Assembly (NCBI GenBank): GCA_028345575.1 | Contig: JAOMDR010000012.1 | Location: 1-40,037, forward strand | Length of the DNA: 40,037 bases | Reading direction: 5' to 3' | Origin: Candidatus Nitrosopelagicus sp. | GTDB taxonomy: Archaea > Thermoproteota > Nitrososphaeria > Nitrososphaerales > Nitrosopumilaceae | Shown here: positions 24,921 to 33,552 of the stretch, one piece after another | Numbering within the stretch: the first letter of the stretch is position 1 | Layout: each line of letters opens with the position of its first letter | Position numbers and translations under genes: made by a program | The notes under the pieces: model-generated | Told to the model about the DNA's origin: nothing | Databases searched by the model: none | The model's input: the letters and a program-made list of their open reading frames with translations, nothing else

Positions 24921-24939
24921 GTATAGTACCGTACTTTAC
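24921..24939. promoter_or_regulatory. 19-bp palindromic operator candidate of the winged-helix gene
   Basis: The sequence gtatagtaccgtactttac has nine-base arms around a central C, with eight of nine positions complementary; the inner AGTAC-C-GTACT is perfect. It lies four bases before the ATG and directly abuts the TATA element, where a bound dimer would block transcription initiation. Confidence 0.55.
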
Positions 24940-24948
24940 CATATTAAG
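24940..24948 (-). promoter_or_regulatory. TATA-like element of the winged-helix gene
   Basis: CTTAATATG on the minus strand lies 23-31 bases before the ATG and adjoins the palindrome. Confidence 0.45.
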
Positions 24949-25053
24949 GTTAAGTCATGCATTGTTGAGCTATTTGATCAGATTTACTAAACTTGAACAA
25001 ATCTTGATATCTATTTTCCTTGTTAGAATTGTGAATTATAGGGAAGGAATGTG

Positions 25054-25061
25054 ATTTAAAC
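25054..25061 (+). promoter_or_regulatory. TATA box of the Ca2+/Na+ antiporter gene
   Basis: TTTAAACA lies 23-30 bases before the GTG start, consistent with a leaderless mRNA and supporting the GTG. Confidence 0.5.
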
Positions 25062-25083
25062 AAGATATATTGGCATAGTTGTT

Positions 25084-26055
25084 GTGGATATACTTGATAT
25101 TGGCAGTGTACTTGCAGGTTTAGTCCTCTTGTGTATTGGTGGATATGCTATAGTTTCTGGTGGTGTTTCTCTTGCAAAAAAACTTAGAATTAGTAGTATG
25201 ATAATTGGTTTAACAGTAGTGGCATATGGCACATCTACTCCTGAACTAGCTGCTTCTCTACTAGCTGCCTTTAATTCGCATACTGAATTAATCCTAGGCA
25301 ACATTGTTGGAAGTAACGTTAGTAATGTTGGTATGGTGATTGGAATTTCTGCAATATTTACTCCTCTTCTAATTAGTAAAATTACTGTTAGTAGATGGAT
25401 TCCAATCATGATTGGCGTATCCTTGTTGGTTGTAGCAATGTCATATGATGGTGAAATCTCACAAATTGACGGTATTCTATTAATTGCAGCACTCATTGCA
25501 TTTACCGCCTATACTATCAAAACTGTCAAAAAACAAAAAATTCAACAAAATGAAACTATCGAAAATGAAGCACTAGAAGGTGAATATTTCTTATCAAAAT
25601 ACAAAATTGAAACTTATCCTCAATCATTCGGTCTGATTGCAGCTGGAGTAATACTGCTATTTCTCGGTGGTCATCTTACTGTTGACGGTGCTGTAAATAT
25701 TGCTGAAACTTTGGGATTGTCTCAACTAGTTATAGGAGTTGTAATTGTTGCAATTGGAACCTCGCTTCCAGAATTAATTACATCTATTATCGCAATAGCT
25801 AAAAAACAAACCGATATTGGTGTAGGAAATATAGTTGGAAGTAACATATACAATATTCTGCTGATATTGGGAGTTTCTTCAGCTATTGTTGGAATACCTG
25901 TCTCTACTGATGTCTTTTCAAATTATTACATAATGATTGCATTTAGTCTTGTTTTATTCATTGGATTTAGAAAATCTATTCCACGATTTGTAGGAATTGG
26001 GCTTACAATCGCATTTGTCACATATTTGGTAAGTCTTTTACTTAATTTTTTCTAG
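25084..26055 (+). CDS. Ca2+/Na+ antiporter of the CaCA family (YrbG-like)
   Basis: An inner-membrane exchanger built from two inverted five-helix halves. Each half has the alpha-repeat motif: GTSTPEL with E54 (residues 49-55) plus GNIVGSN at 72-78, and GTSLPEL with E230 (225-231) plus GNIVGSN at 248-254. The two glutamates coordinate the transported ions. A hydrophilic loop (about 148-178) links the halves. Length (323) matches bacterial YrbG and archaeal NCX proteins. It starts at GTG with a TATA box at leaderless spacing. Its 3' end overlaps the convergent cofH by 14 bases. Confidence 0.88.
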   Translation: MDILDIGSVLAGLVLLCIGGYAIVSGGVSLAKKLRISSMIIGLTVVAYGTSTPELAASLLAAFNSHTELILGNIVGSNVSNVGMVIGISAIFTPLLISKITVSRWIPIMIGVSLLVVAMSYDGEISQIDGILLIAALIAFTAYTIKTVKKQKIQQNETIENEALEGEYFLSKYKIETYPQSFGLIAAGVILLFLGGHLTVDGAVNIAETLGLSQLVIGVVIVAIGTSLPELITSIIAIAKKQTDIGVGNIVGSNIYNILLILGVSSAIVGIPVSTDVFSNYYIMIAFSLVLFIGFRKSIPRFVGIGLTIAFVTYLVSLLLNFF

Positions 26056-27310
26056 GATTTTGATATTGATATTTTTTAATTTTAATTAATTCAAAATATG
26101 AACCAAATTTCTCTACATCATCCACACCATCTAATCCATCAGAACCTGTAGGCTCTACCTCGAATTCTTTAATTTTCTTATATGTTGTATTTCTTTCAGC
26201 AGGTATTCTTCCTATACTTCTAATCAGATGTCGTATCTCCTTTGGTCTTAATAGCTGACCATGTTCCGCACCTGCTGCGGTGGATATGCTCTCATTGACT
26301 AGTGTTCCTCCAAAATCATTTGCTCCCCAATTAAGAAGTAATTGTGAAAATTTTGGTCCTTCTTTTACCCATGACATTTGGATATTATCTATGACATTAT
26401 TCAACATGATTCGTGAAATTGCATGAACTAACAATGCGTCATTTGAATTTGCACCTTTTTTGATACCCTCATGAAGTTGATGTTTGTACATTGGTGCTTC
26501 TGAGTAAATGAAATTGAGTGGCACAAATTCTGTAAATCCTCCTGTTTCTTTTTGTATCTCTCTAATTGTATCTAAATGATTTACTCTATGTTCATTTGTT
26601 TCCAAATGCCCAAACATCATAGTTGATGTGGATTTTATTCCCATCTTATGTGCCGTTTTTATAACATCTGTCCAATCTTTGACTGTAATCCTACCTGGAG
26701 AAATTTTATCACGTAATTTCTGATTAAGTATTTCTGCTGCAGTTCCTGGAATTGTATCTACACCTGCATCCTTTAACCTACTTAGATATTCTTTTGTTGA
26801 AATATTAGATCTTGTTGCACCATAAAGAATTTCTTCTGGAGAAAATCCATGTATATGTATATCTGGAACTTCGGTTTTAATTTCTCTACAAATATTTTCA
26901 TATAATCCTGCTTCCATATCTGGTGGAAGTCCTGCTTGGACGCATACTTCTGTAGCTCCATATGTGTATGCTTCTTTTGCTCTTCTTGTAATTTCTTCAA
27001 TAGGAAGTGTATAGCCTTCTTCTTCTCTGAAATCTCGACTAAATGCGCAAAAACCACATTGTTTTATGCATACATTTGTGAAGTTGATATTCCTGTTGAC
27101 CACATAAGTTACTGTATCTCCAACTTTTTCCCTTCGTAAATAATCTGCAACTTTACCGACAAGTTGAAAATCAATTCCTTCTGCATCAAATAGAACTAGC
27201 GCTTCTCTAGATGTGATATCTTTTCCAGAAATTGCTTTATTGAGAATTGCTGCAATTACTGGATCTGCATATTGTAAAATTCCATCCACATCTTTATTTT
27301 CTAAATTCAT
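26042..27310 (-). CDS. cofH: FO synthase subunit 2 (5-amino-6-(D-ribitylamino)uracil--L-tyrosine 4-hydroxyphenyl transferase)
   Basis: CofH is the radical SAM enzyme that joins tyrosine's hydroxybenzyl group to the flavin precursor, making the deazaflavin of cofactor F420 together with CofG. The radical SAM cysteines are in NVCIKQCGFCAF, about residue 80 onwards. GATEVCVQAGLPPD, FSPEEI and NWGANDFGGTLVNESIS are typical of the CofH/MqnC clade. I chose the ATG that overlaps the cofG stop in ATGA. An in-frame TTG two codons earlier is possible. The protein has 422 residues. Its C-terminus is encoded across the overlap with the convergent antiporter gene. Confidence 0.9.
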   Translation of the reverse strand: MNLENKDVDGILQYADPVIAAILNKAISGKDITSREALVLFDAEGIDFQLVGKVADYLRREKVGDTVTYVVNRNINFTNVCIKQCGFCAFSRDFREEEGYTLPIEEITRRAKEAYTYGATEVCVQAGLPPDMEAGLYENICREIKTEVPDIHIHGFSPEEILYGATRSNISTKEYLSRLKDAGVDTIPGTAAEILNQKLRDKISPGRITVKDWTDVIKTAHKMGIKSTSTMMFGHLETNEHRVNHLDTIREIQKETGGFTEFVPLNFIYSEAPMYKHQLHEGIKKGANSNDALLVHAISRIMLNNVIDNIQMSWVKEGPKFSQLLLNWGANDFGGTLVNESISTAAGAEHGQLLRPKEIRHLIRSIGRIPAERNTTYKKIKEFEVEPTGSDGLDGVDDVEKFGSYFELIKIKKYQYQNPRKN

Positions 27311-28470
27311 TTCCAATAACTCTCTTTTACATAATTTTCCTCATCCGCAATTAAAGATATTCTTTGTTTCAAGTCATCATTTACTAGTGAAATGAACTCT
27401 GGATACACTGGAAATCTAGCTTTAAATGAAAAACCTGAATCGTTACATTTCTTTTCAACATTTTGAATATTTGGCCATGAAAACTCAGGATTTACATAAT
27501 CTGAGGTTATAGGTGAAATTCCACCCCAATCATTAATTCCAACTGATAGAAATTCATGATAATTTTCTGGTGATAAATTAGGTGGAATCTGAATATTTGC
27601 ATCCGGAATAATAATTCTACATAATGCAACTACCGTCTTAAAATAATCTTCTTCGGGTGTTGATTGTTGAAACATTGATGTTTTTGGTTTTGGATGAAAA
27701 TTTTGTAATATGATTTCTTGAATATTTCCATATTTGTCATAAAGTTCTTTGATATCTAATATCGATTGAATACATTCTTCTATATTTTCACCAATTCCAA
27801 CTAGGATTCCTGTGGTCATCGGAATTTTCAATTCACCCGAATTTTTTAGAATATTTAATCTTGCATTTGGATCCTTACTTGGTGCATCATGATGTGGCAT
27901 TCCTACTTCTCTCAATCTAGGACTAGAGTTTTCAAGCATCATTCCCATACTGACATTAGTTTTTTGCAGTTCTTTCATTTCACTTTTAGTAAGATTTCCT
28001 GCATTAGTATGTGGAAAAATACCTTCATTCAATACCATCTCTGAACAATGAATCAAATATTCTGATGTAGATGAAAATCCTTCATCTTTTAACCACTTTT
28101 TTGCTTCTGAATATTTTTGTTCAGGTCTTTCTCCTGTAACAAATAATGCTTCAGTGCAATTATATTTTTTTGCCAAAATTGCTAATTCTTTAATCGTCTG
28201 CTTACCCATCAATGATAATTTTGCATCTGCAGGTTCGGCTTTGTAGGTACAGTATGAGCATGTATCTCTACACAGATTGATTATGTTGAAAAATGCTTTT
28301 TTTGAAAAACTAATAGTTCTACCTTTCTGTTTATCTCTAATTCTTGATGCTGTATCAAATAAGATTTTTTTAGGTGCGCTTTCAGCTAATTCTAAAATCT
28401 CTTCTTTACTGATCTCTTTGAATTCATTAATTTTATGAATAATTTCAAAATCAAATTGTAATTCACTCAT
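27307..28470 (-). CDS. cofG: FO synthase subunit 1 (7,8-didemethyl-8-hydroxy-5-deazariboflavin synthase)
   Basis: CofG performs the second radical SAM step that closes the deazaflavin ring of FO, the chromophore of F420. The cluster motif is C67, C71 and C74 (NLCRDTCSYCTY). Further family marks are FVTGERPEQKY, GMMLENSSPRLR, TTGILVGIGE and ILQNFHPKP, plus DWGGISPITSDYVNPE near the C-terminus. At 387 residues it has the usual length. The adjacent cofH start overlaps its stop by four bases, so the two halves of FO synthase are translationally coupled. It follows htrA by 42 bases. Confidence 0.92.
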   Translation of the reverse strand: MSELQFDFEIIHKINEFKEISKEEILELAESAPKKILFDTASRIRDKQKGRTISFSKKAFFNIINLCRDTCSYCTYKAEPADAKLSLMGKQTIKELAILAKKYNCTEALFVTGERPEQKYSEAKKWLKDEGFSSTSEYLIHCSEMVLNEGIFPHTNAGNLTKSEMKELQKTNVSMGMMLENSSPRLREVGMPHHDAPSKDPNARLNILKNSGELKIPMTTGILVGIGENIEECIQSILDIKELYDKYGNIQEIILQNFHPKPKTSMFQQSTPEEDYFKTVVALCRIIIPDANIQIPPNLSPENYHEFLSVGINDWGGISPITSDYVNPEFSWPNIQNVEKKCNDSGFSFKARFPVYPEFISLVNDDLKQRISLIADEENYVKESYWK

Positions 28471-28512
28471 TGCTTAAAAATTCAGTACGGTCTATTTAAT
28501 TTTGTAGAAATT

Positions 28513-29643
28513 CTATTGAGGTCTTTCTTCGAGAATCATGGTTAATTCTAACATATCTCCATTTCTGTTTACAGATAAAACCATCTCATCTCCGACTGAT
28601 TTCTCTCTCTGTAAGTGAACCAATATGTCTGAGATCTTTCTAACAGTTTCTCCATCTATTGATAATATTATATCTCCATCCAGGGCAAATTCTCTTCCAT
28701 CTCTCTCTTCTGTTTCTGTAACTCCGAGTAATCCTGCCGTCTCTGCAGGACTTCCTTCAATTACAGATACGACTAAGAAACCTTTTGAACTTTTCAACCC
28801 TCTTACTTCTGCAAGCTCTGGGTCTACATCTGTTCCAGAAATACCCATCCATGGATGTTTGAATTCCCCATTTTCTATTAAAACAGGAACTACTTTTTTC
28901 ACTGTATTTGATGGAACTGCAAATCCAATACCTGAAAATTCCCCAGTTGCTGATTGTATAGCTGTGTTAATTCCTACAACTTCACCTTTCATGTTAATCA
29001 ATGGACCTCCTGAATTTCCAGGATTTATTGCAGCATCTGTCTGTATTACATCTGGAATTGAATATCCAGTTTCCTGCGGTAACAATCGTCCCATTTGACT
29101 TACAATTCCTGCCGTCATGGAACCTGATAATCCAAATGGATTGCCTATGGCTGCAATTTTTTCACCAACCTTTAGTTCTGATGAATCTCCAATCTTGATT
29201 GGTTGTAGATATGTATTAGTTGGTTCAACTTTAACAACTGCAATATCTAAATCTCTATCACTGCCTACAACATTTCCAATGTATGCTTCTCCGTCAAGAA
29301 ATGTAATCATTACTTTTTGTGCATCTTGGACTACATGCTGATTAGTAATGACATATCCTTCATCAGAATAAACAAAACCCGAACCCATTCCTCCTTCGGA
29401 TTCTCCTCTTAGTACACTTACTTGTACAATACTTTCTTCAGATTTTTCAAAAATATCAATTAGTGAATATTCGTAATTTCTTTCTATTCCTGTTACTTCT
29501 CCTACTGTTTCTCCATAATTTCCATTTGTAACAATTAATTCTCCAGTTCCATTATCTGCAATTGAATTGAATGATACAAACACTGCAAATATTATTGCCG
29601 CAGTTGCAATTACTCCTCCAACAATAATACCATTGTTTGCCAT
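28513..29643 (-). CDS. HtrA/Deg-type serine protease with PDZ domain
   Basis: An extracytoplasmic quality-control protease. The 376 residues begin with a membrane anchor (about 5-24, not obviously cleaved), then a linker, then a trypsin-like domain with catalytic H103 (TNQHVV), D133 (DLDIAVV) and S211 (GNSGGP). One PDZ domain (about 270-376, starting WMGISGTDVD) includes the carboxylate-binding-loop region and LDGDIILSIDGETV. This is the DegS-like layout: anchor, protease, single PDZ. It faces the outside, where it could act on S-layer or secreted proteins. It lies between the glycosyltransferase and cofG with short gaps. Confidence 0.9.
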   Translation of the reverse strand: MANNGIIVGGVIATAAIIFAVFVSFNSIADNGTGELIVTNGNYGETVGEVTGIERNYEYSLIDIFEKSEESIVQVSVLRGESEGGMGSGFVYSDEGYVITNQHVVQDAQKVMITFLDGEAYIGNVVGSDRDLDIAVVKVEPTNTYLQPIKIGDSSELKVGEKIAAIGNPFGLSGSMTAGIVSQMGRLLPQETGYSIPDVIQTDAAINPGNSGGPLINMKGEVVGINTAIQSATGEFSGIGFAVPSNTVKKVVPVLIENGEFKHPWMGISGTDVDPELAEVRGLKSSKGFLVVSVIEGSPAETAGLLGVTETEERDGREFALDGDIILSIDGETVRKISDILVHLQREKSVGDEMVLSVNRNGDMLELTMILEERPQ

Positions 29644-29697
29644 GATGGAATTATGTTTGGTTAAACTATAACCCTTACTGATTTTTGTTATATTTTA

Positions 29698-30909
29698 TCA
29701 CACTTTAAGATAATTTTGAGAAAATTCCTTAACTGAATATTTCCGACCTCTCCATGATACTGCGGTAGATTTGTTTGCATGTAAAATGCCTGAAAGAAAA
29801 CCAAGTATTACAACGATACTTCCAATAGGCGCACATATTGAATTCGCTATGTTTAGGTTTAATCCCATTCTAGTTTCCATTAAAGATGCTGCAAAAATTG
29901 TGATTGTAGAAATAATTGCAGAAATTAGCAAAGTTGTAAACGATAGGCTTGATTCAAAAGCAATAATTGAGTACCCTAATAATGGAATTGGCATAAATAA
30001 AATGAAAAGCACTGCAAAGAATACGCCTATTGCTGATGAAGAGCTTTGATGATATAGCGGAACCATTAATCGTTTTAATCCATTCCACATTTCTTTTGAA
30101 CTTCTTGAATACAACGCCTCGATCAGATGTTCTCCTCTGACCATCTTTAATGCATATCCTGATTCTTTAGTTATCTTACCTAATGCTCCATCCTCAATTA
30201 TTTCTTGTTTAACTTTTTCATGAGTACCAATTTCCTCATACACCTTTCGTTTAATTACAAAAAAACTACCAAAAAAATACCCTACCTTCTTCTTTGGATT
30301 GTTTACGTTCAGTGCGGAGTATCTTGAATGTAGAAATGTAGATAACATCGGTAAAGTTATTTTTGTAATTCTATCAATACAACGAAGTCTTGGAATAACC
30401 GTTAGTGCATCAAGATTTTCTGATTGTAGATGTGCTACTGCCAATGTAATTACATTTTTCTCAAATTTTGTATCTGCGTCTGTAAATAACATGATCTCTC
30501 CTGTAGCTTTTTTGAATCCTTCCATACATGCCCAATTTTTTCCCATCCATTTTTCGGGTTTTTCTCTCGCACTTACATGGATGATTTTTGAATTATCCTT
30601 TGCAAATTTTGCAATTATCTCTCCAGTTTTATCTTCTGAAGAATCATCAATTGCAATTACTTCAAAATCGTTGTAATCTTGTAAACTTAATGTCTCCAAA
30701 CACTTTGAGATAAAATCCTCTTCATTCCTTGCAGGTAAAATTACTGACACCTTTGGCGTTGTTATACTCTTGTTTTCAAATATGTCTAAAAATGGTGTTT
30801 TGGTAAATGATTGATACATAGAATGCAATAATGATAGCCATGCCAAAAAAACTCCTACGAGTATAACTGTAAAAATAAAATTGAAAATATCAATGAAAAC
30901 ATCCACCAT
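29698..30909 (-). CDS. membrane-bound family 2 glycosyltransferase
   Basis: A GT-A fold glycosyltransferase with an N-terminal membrane helix (about 5-28). The catalytic domain starts at SVILPARNEE. It has the nucleotide-binding acidic cluster DDSSED (88-93), the metal-binding TDADT (143-147) and the later acidic IIEDGALGK. Two or three membrane helices close the protein (about 290-390). The layout resembles HpnB/CrtQ-like transferases that act on lipid acceptors. The sugar and acceptor are unknown. Its ATG overlaps the SRPBCC stop by one base, tying it to that lipid-binding-type protein. Confidence 0.85.
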   Translation of the reverse strand: MVDVFIDIFNFIFTVILVGVFLAWLSLLHSMYQSFTKTPFLDIFENKSITTPKVSVILPARNEEDFISKCLETLSLQDYNDFEVIAIDDSSEDKTGEIIAKFAKDNSKIIHVSAREKPEKWMGKNWACMEGFKKATGEIMLFTDADTKFEKNVITLAVAHLQSENLDALTVIPRLRCIDRITKITLPMLSTFLHSRYSALNVNNPKKKVGYFFGSFFVIKRKVYEEIGTHEKVKQEIIEDGALGKITKESGYALKMVRGEHLIEALYSRSSKEMWNGLKRLMVPLYHQSSSSAIGVFFAVLFILFMPIPLLGYSIIAFESSLSFTTLLISAIISTITIFAASLMETRMGLNLNIANSICAPIGSIVVILGFLSGILHANKSTAVSWRGRKYSVKEFSQNYLKV

Positions 30910-31325
30910 TAATTTTCCACTTCTTTTTTAATTTCTTGCAGTGCTTGTTCAGTTCCACTTTTGATATGTTTTTTTATTATTCCTGTGAACATGCCCATTT
31001 TTCCTGAAAGTTTTACATCCCATATTGCTTCTAGTTCGCATGAATTATCCATATTTTTCAACGTGAGAATTTTTTCTCCTACTATGACTCCTTTTGTAAA
31101 TACTGCTTTAATTGTCTCTTTTGGAACAATCGTCACTTCTTGCAAGCATTTCTGATCACGAAATGCAATTGTAATTTCTCTTGATATTTGATTTCCATTT
31201 TCTGAAATATTTCTAACTTCTTTCGTACCTTTCCAGAATTTTGGTTCATTATCGATATCTGATATGACATCCCAAATTTTTTCTTGAGTTGAATTAATTA
31301 TTACTGACGTCTTAATTTCTGCCAT
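30909..31325 (-). CDS. SRPBCC (polyketide cyclase/START-like) protein
   Basis: A 138-residue protein with the helix-grip fold: the first strand TSVIINSTQEKIWDVISDID with a Trp helix, KFWKGTKEVRNI, beta strands through EAIWDVKLSG, and a long C-terminal helix (KKHIKSGTEQALQEIKKEV) covering the ligand pocket. These proteins bind hydrophobic or polyprenyl-like ligands; the ligand here is unknown. The ATG is used as the start. An in-frame TTG four codons upstream is possible. The direct overlap with a glycosyltransferase gene suggests a lipid-linked substrate, which is inference. Confidence 0.78.
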   Translation of the reverse strand: MAEIKTSVIINSTQEKIWDVISDIDNEPKFWKGTKEVRNISENGNQISREITIAFRDQKCLQEVTIVPKETIKAVFTKGVIVGEKILTLKNMDNSCELEAIWDVKLSGKMGMFTGIIKKHIKSGTEQALQEIKKEVEN

Positions 31326-31402
31326 ATCTCCATCCAATTACTCGAAAATATTAGGTTTATCAAATTCTAGATACAATTTACAGTCTAAAAATTTAGAAAT
31401 TA

Positions 31403-31410
31403 ATTTTAAA
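31403..31410 (+). promoter_or_regulatory. TATA box of the MetRS-beta-like gene
   Basis: ATTTTAAA, followed by CCG, lies 21-28 bases before the ATG, consistent with a leaderless transcript. Confidence 0.45.
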
Positions 31411-31430
31411 CCGTCTATATTTGATCCATT

Positions 31431-31757
31431 ATGGATGATATTTCATATGATGATTTCTCAAAATTAGATCTACGAGTTGCAAAAATTATATCTACTGAAA
31501 AAATCCCTGAAAAATCGAGAATAATCAAAGGTACAATTTCTTTGGGAGATGAAGAACGTGATGTAATAATTGGCGGTGCACAATTTTATGAACCTGAAGA
31601 TCTTATTGGAAAAACAGTAATTGTTGTTGCAAATTTAGAACCCAAAAAAATGGCTGGTGTTGAATCAAATGCAATGCTATTGGCTGCTGATATTGATGAC
31701 AAGCCATTTTGGTTAACTGTTGATGATGACGTTCCTGCAGGAACAAAAATCAAATAG
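31431..31757 (+). CDS. stand-alone tRNA-binding OB-fold protein (MetRS beta-subunit-like)
   Basis: A 108-residue EMAP/Arc1p-type OB domain: FSKLDLRVAKIISTEKIPEK at the start, the tRNA-binding region IIGGAQFYEPEDLIGKTVIV, VANLEPKKMAGVESNAMLLA, and closing VDDDVPAGTKI. In many archaea this domain is a separate subunit that helps methionyl-tRNA synthetase bind tRNA. The catalytic subunit is not in the window. It converges on tbp with four bases between stops and diverges from the SRPBCC gene. Confidence 0.88.
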   Translation: MDDISYDDFSKLDLRVAKIISTEKIPEKSRIIKGTISLGDEERDVIIGGAQFYEPEDLIGKTVIVVANLEPKKMAGVESNAMLLAADIDDKPFWLTVDDDVPAGTKIK

Positions 31758-31761
31758 TCCT

Positions 31762-32322
31762 TTAATCATAAACCATTAAATCTTTTTCTTCTAAAAGTGC
31801 ATGTAAATTATTCACTGAACGATAAACATCCTCTTCTTTTTTAGCGCCTGTACACACAAGTTTCCCTGAAGAAAATAATAAAATTACTGTTTTTGGATCA
31901 AGCATTCTGTGAATCAAACCTGGAAATTGTTCAGGTTCATACATACTTCTTGGTAATGTTCTTGCTGCTTGTTCAAGATGAATTCGTCCACCTAAATTGA
32001 TTGATGCAACAATATTTTGAATTGTTACTACTGCATTTTTTTTAACTTTGATTTTTCCTTTTCTTAATTTTTCTACTACTGTTTTAACTGCATTTTTTGA
32101 CATTTGTTCTGATTTTGCACCTGTGCATACCATTTTTCCTGAAGTGAAAATCAGCGTAGCTGTTTTCGGACTTTTTATCCTAAATACTAATCCTGGAAAT
32201 TGGTCTGGGTGATATTCAACATCTGGAAATTTCTTTGTAATATCGTTAAGATCCATTTTCTGGTCTACTGTAGCTGAAGCCACCACATTTTCAATACTAA
32301 TGATTGGTTTTGTCTGTGGCAT
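31762..32322 (-). CDS. tbp: TATA-box-binding protein
   Basis: The general transcription factor that bends the TATA box and recruits TFB and RNA polymerase. The 186 residues form two direct saddle repeats. The first has IENVVASATVDQKMDLNDI, QFPGLVFRIKSPKTATLIF and SGKMVCTGAKSEQ. The second has IQNIVASINLGGRIHLEQAA, QFPGLIHRMLDPKTVILLF and SGKLVCTGAKKEE. There is no long acidic tail. It is divergent from the DUF1512 gene, separated by 105 bases that must hold both promoters. Confidence 0.97.
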   Translation of the reverse strand: MPQTKPIISIENVVASATVDQKMDLNDITKKFPDVEYHPDQFPGLVFRIKSPKTATLIFTSGKMVCTGAKSEQMSKNAVKTVVEKLRKGKIKVKKNAVVTIQNIVASINLGGRIHLEQAARTLPRSMYEPEQFPGLIHRMLDPKTVILLFSSGKLVCTGAKKEEDVYRSVNNLHALLEEKDLMVYD

Positions 32323-32427
32323 ATCACAATGTAGAAAATATCATTAATAAAAATACTCGTGAAATTACACGTTTTCTCTCTTAATTGCATGGATATGATT
32401 AAATTACAAAATTAAAGTAATTGATTA

Positions 32428-33552
32428 TTGGAAATTTTCGGTTATAATCTTGATGAATTTTTAGAATGGGTTGGTGAAGATATTGACACGGTAATGATGT
32501 TGATATGGATACTACCTGTCATAATCTTTGTTTTTTATGGACAAAGAATCCAACTGATAATCTCCTCAAATGAAATTAAAAAAGATATTGGAAAACTAGA
32601 TGAATATACTATATCTACAAAAAAGGATTTTCTAAATTATGTGAAAAATAATCTTACTTACAAATCTGATCCATCAAAAAAATTGGATAGTTTTTTCGAT
32701 TATTTTACGATTATGCCTGTAGATATGGATCCTAATGGAATTATTTTAAAAATTAACCATCTAGTTCGTTCACGAGAAGATTTTATTAGATTACAAATTA
32801 ATACAATGTTTTCTGATTTATCATCTGTAGAACTATCCAAACTTCAAAATTTATTGGAGATAGTTACAACTTTACAATTATTTCATAAATATACACGTCA
32901 TCTCTATCTTACTGCAAAAAAACAAAAAAACTTTCCATTGATTTTACCATTACAAATGATGATTCCTTTCATTATGGAAGAGGCTGTTGCATTGAAAGAT
33001 GCAATGCCTGCGATAAAAAACGGTCAGCCAATTGGTGATGGTATTGGACCAATGATCGTTGGTGAAATGATGCTAGGTACTACAAAAGAACCTGCTGCAT
33101 TTGAAACGGTCTGGTCCAAAACAACTTTTGAAGATAGAGATTTATTTTTATTAAAAGCTGAAGGCCCAAACGCAACTGTTGGCCGTCCTGGTGATGGACT
33201 CGAAAAGATAATCTCAATCAAAAAACCTGATTTGATAATTATGATTGACGCATCATTGAAACTTGAAGGTGAGGATTCTGCATCTATAGCTAAAGGATTC
33301 GGTGCGGCAATTGGTGGTATTGGAACTGAACGATTTAAAATTGAAGAAATTGCCACTAATAATAAAATTCCAATTCTAGCACTTGTTGTAAAACAATCAA
33401 TTCATGAAGCAATTACTCTAATGACCGAAGACATTGCAGATAGTGCAAAAACTGTCAGAGATGAACTTCATGAAATGATTAGAGAAAATACATCTTCTGG
33501 ACAATCAATTCTAGTGATTGGCGTTGGAAATACTATTGGTGTATCACAATGA
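32428..33552 (+). CDS. DUF1512-family archaeal membrane-anchored protein
   Basis: Function unknown; the family is archaeal. The 374-residue protein starts at TTG, since the first in-frame ATGs fall within the membrane helix. It has a helix at about 20-38 (VMMLIWILPVIIFVFYG), a helical cytoplasmic region, and a C-terminal alpha/beta domain. That domain shows GPMIVGEMMLG, GPNATVGRPGDGLEKI and IIMIDASLKLEGEDSASIAKG, glycine-rich loops and acidic patches suggestive of nucleotide or phosphate binding, which is inference. Its stop overlaps the ATG of a 59-aa zinc-ribbon gene in ATGA, so the two are coupled. Confidence 0.72.
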   Translation: MEIFGYNLDEFLEWVGEDIDTVMMLIWILPVIIFVFYGQRIQLIISSNEIKKDIGKLDEYTISTKKDFLNYVKNNLTYKSDPSKKLDSFFDYFTIMPVDMDPNGIILKINHLVRSREDFIRLQINTMFSDLSSVELSKLQNLLEIVTTLQLFHKYTRHLYLTAKKQKNFPLILPLQMMIPFIMEEAVALKDAMPAIKNGQPIGDGIGPMIVGEMMLGTTKEPAAFETVWSKTTFEDRDLFLLKAEGPNATVGRPGDGLEKIISIKKPDLIIMIDASLKLEGEDSASIAKGFGAAIGGIGTERFKIEEIATNNKIPILALVVKQSIHEAITLMTEDIADSAKTVRDELHEMIRENTSSGQSILVIGVGNTIGVSQ

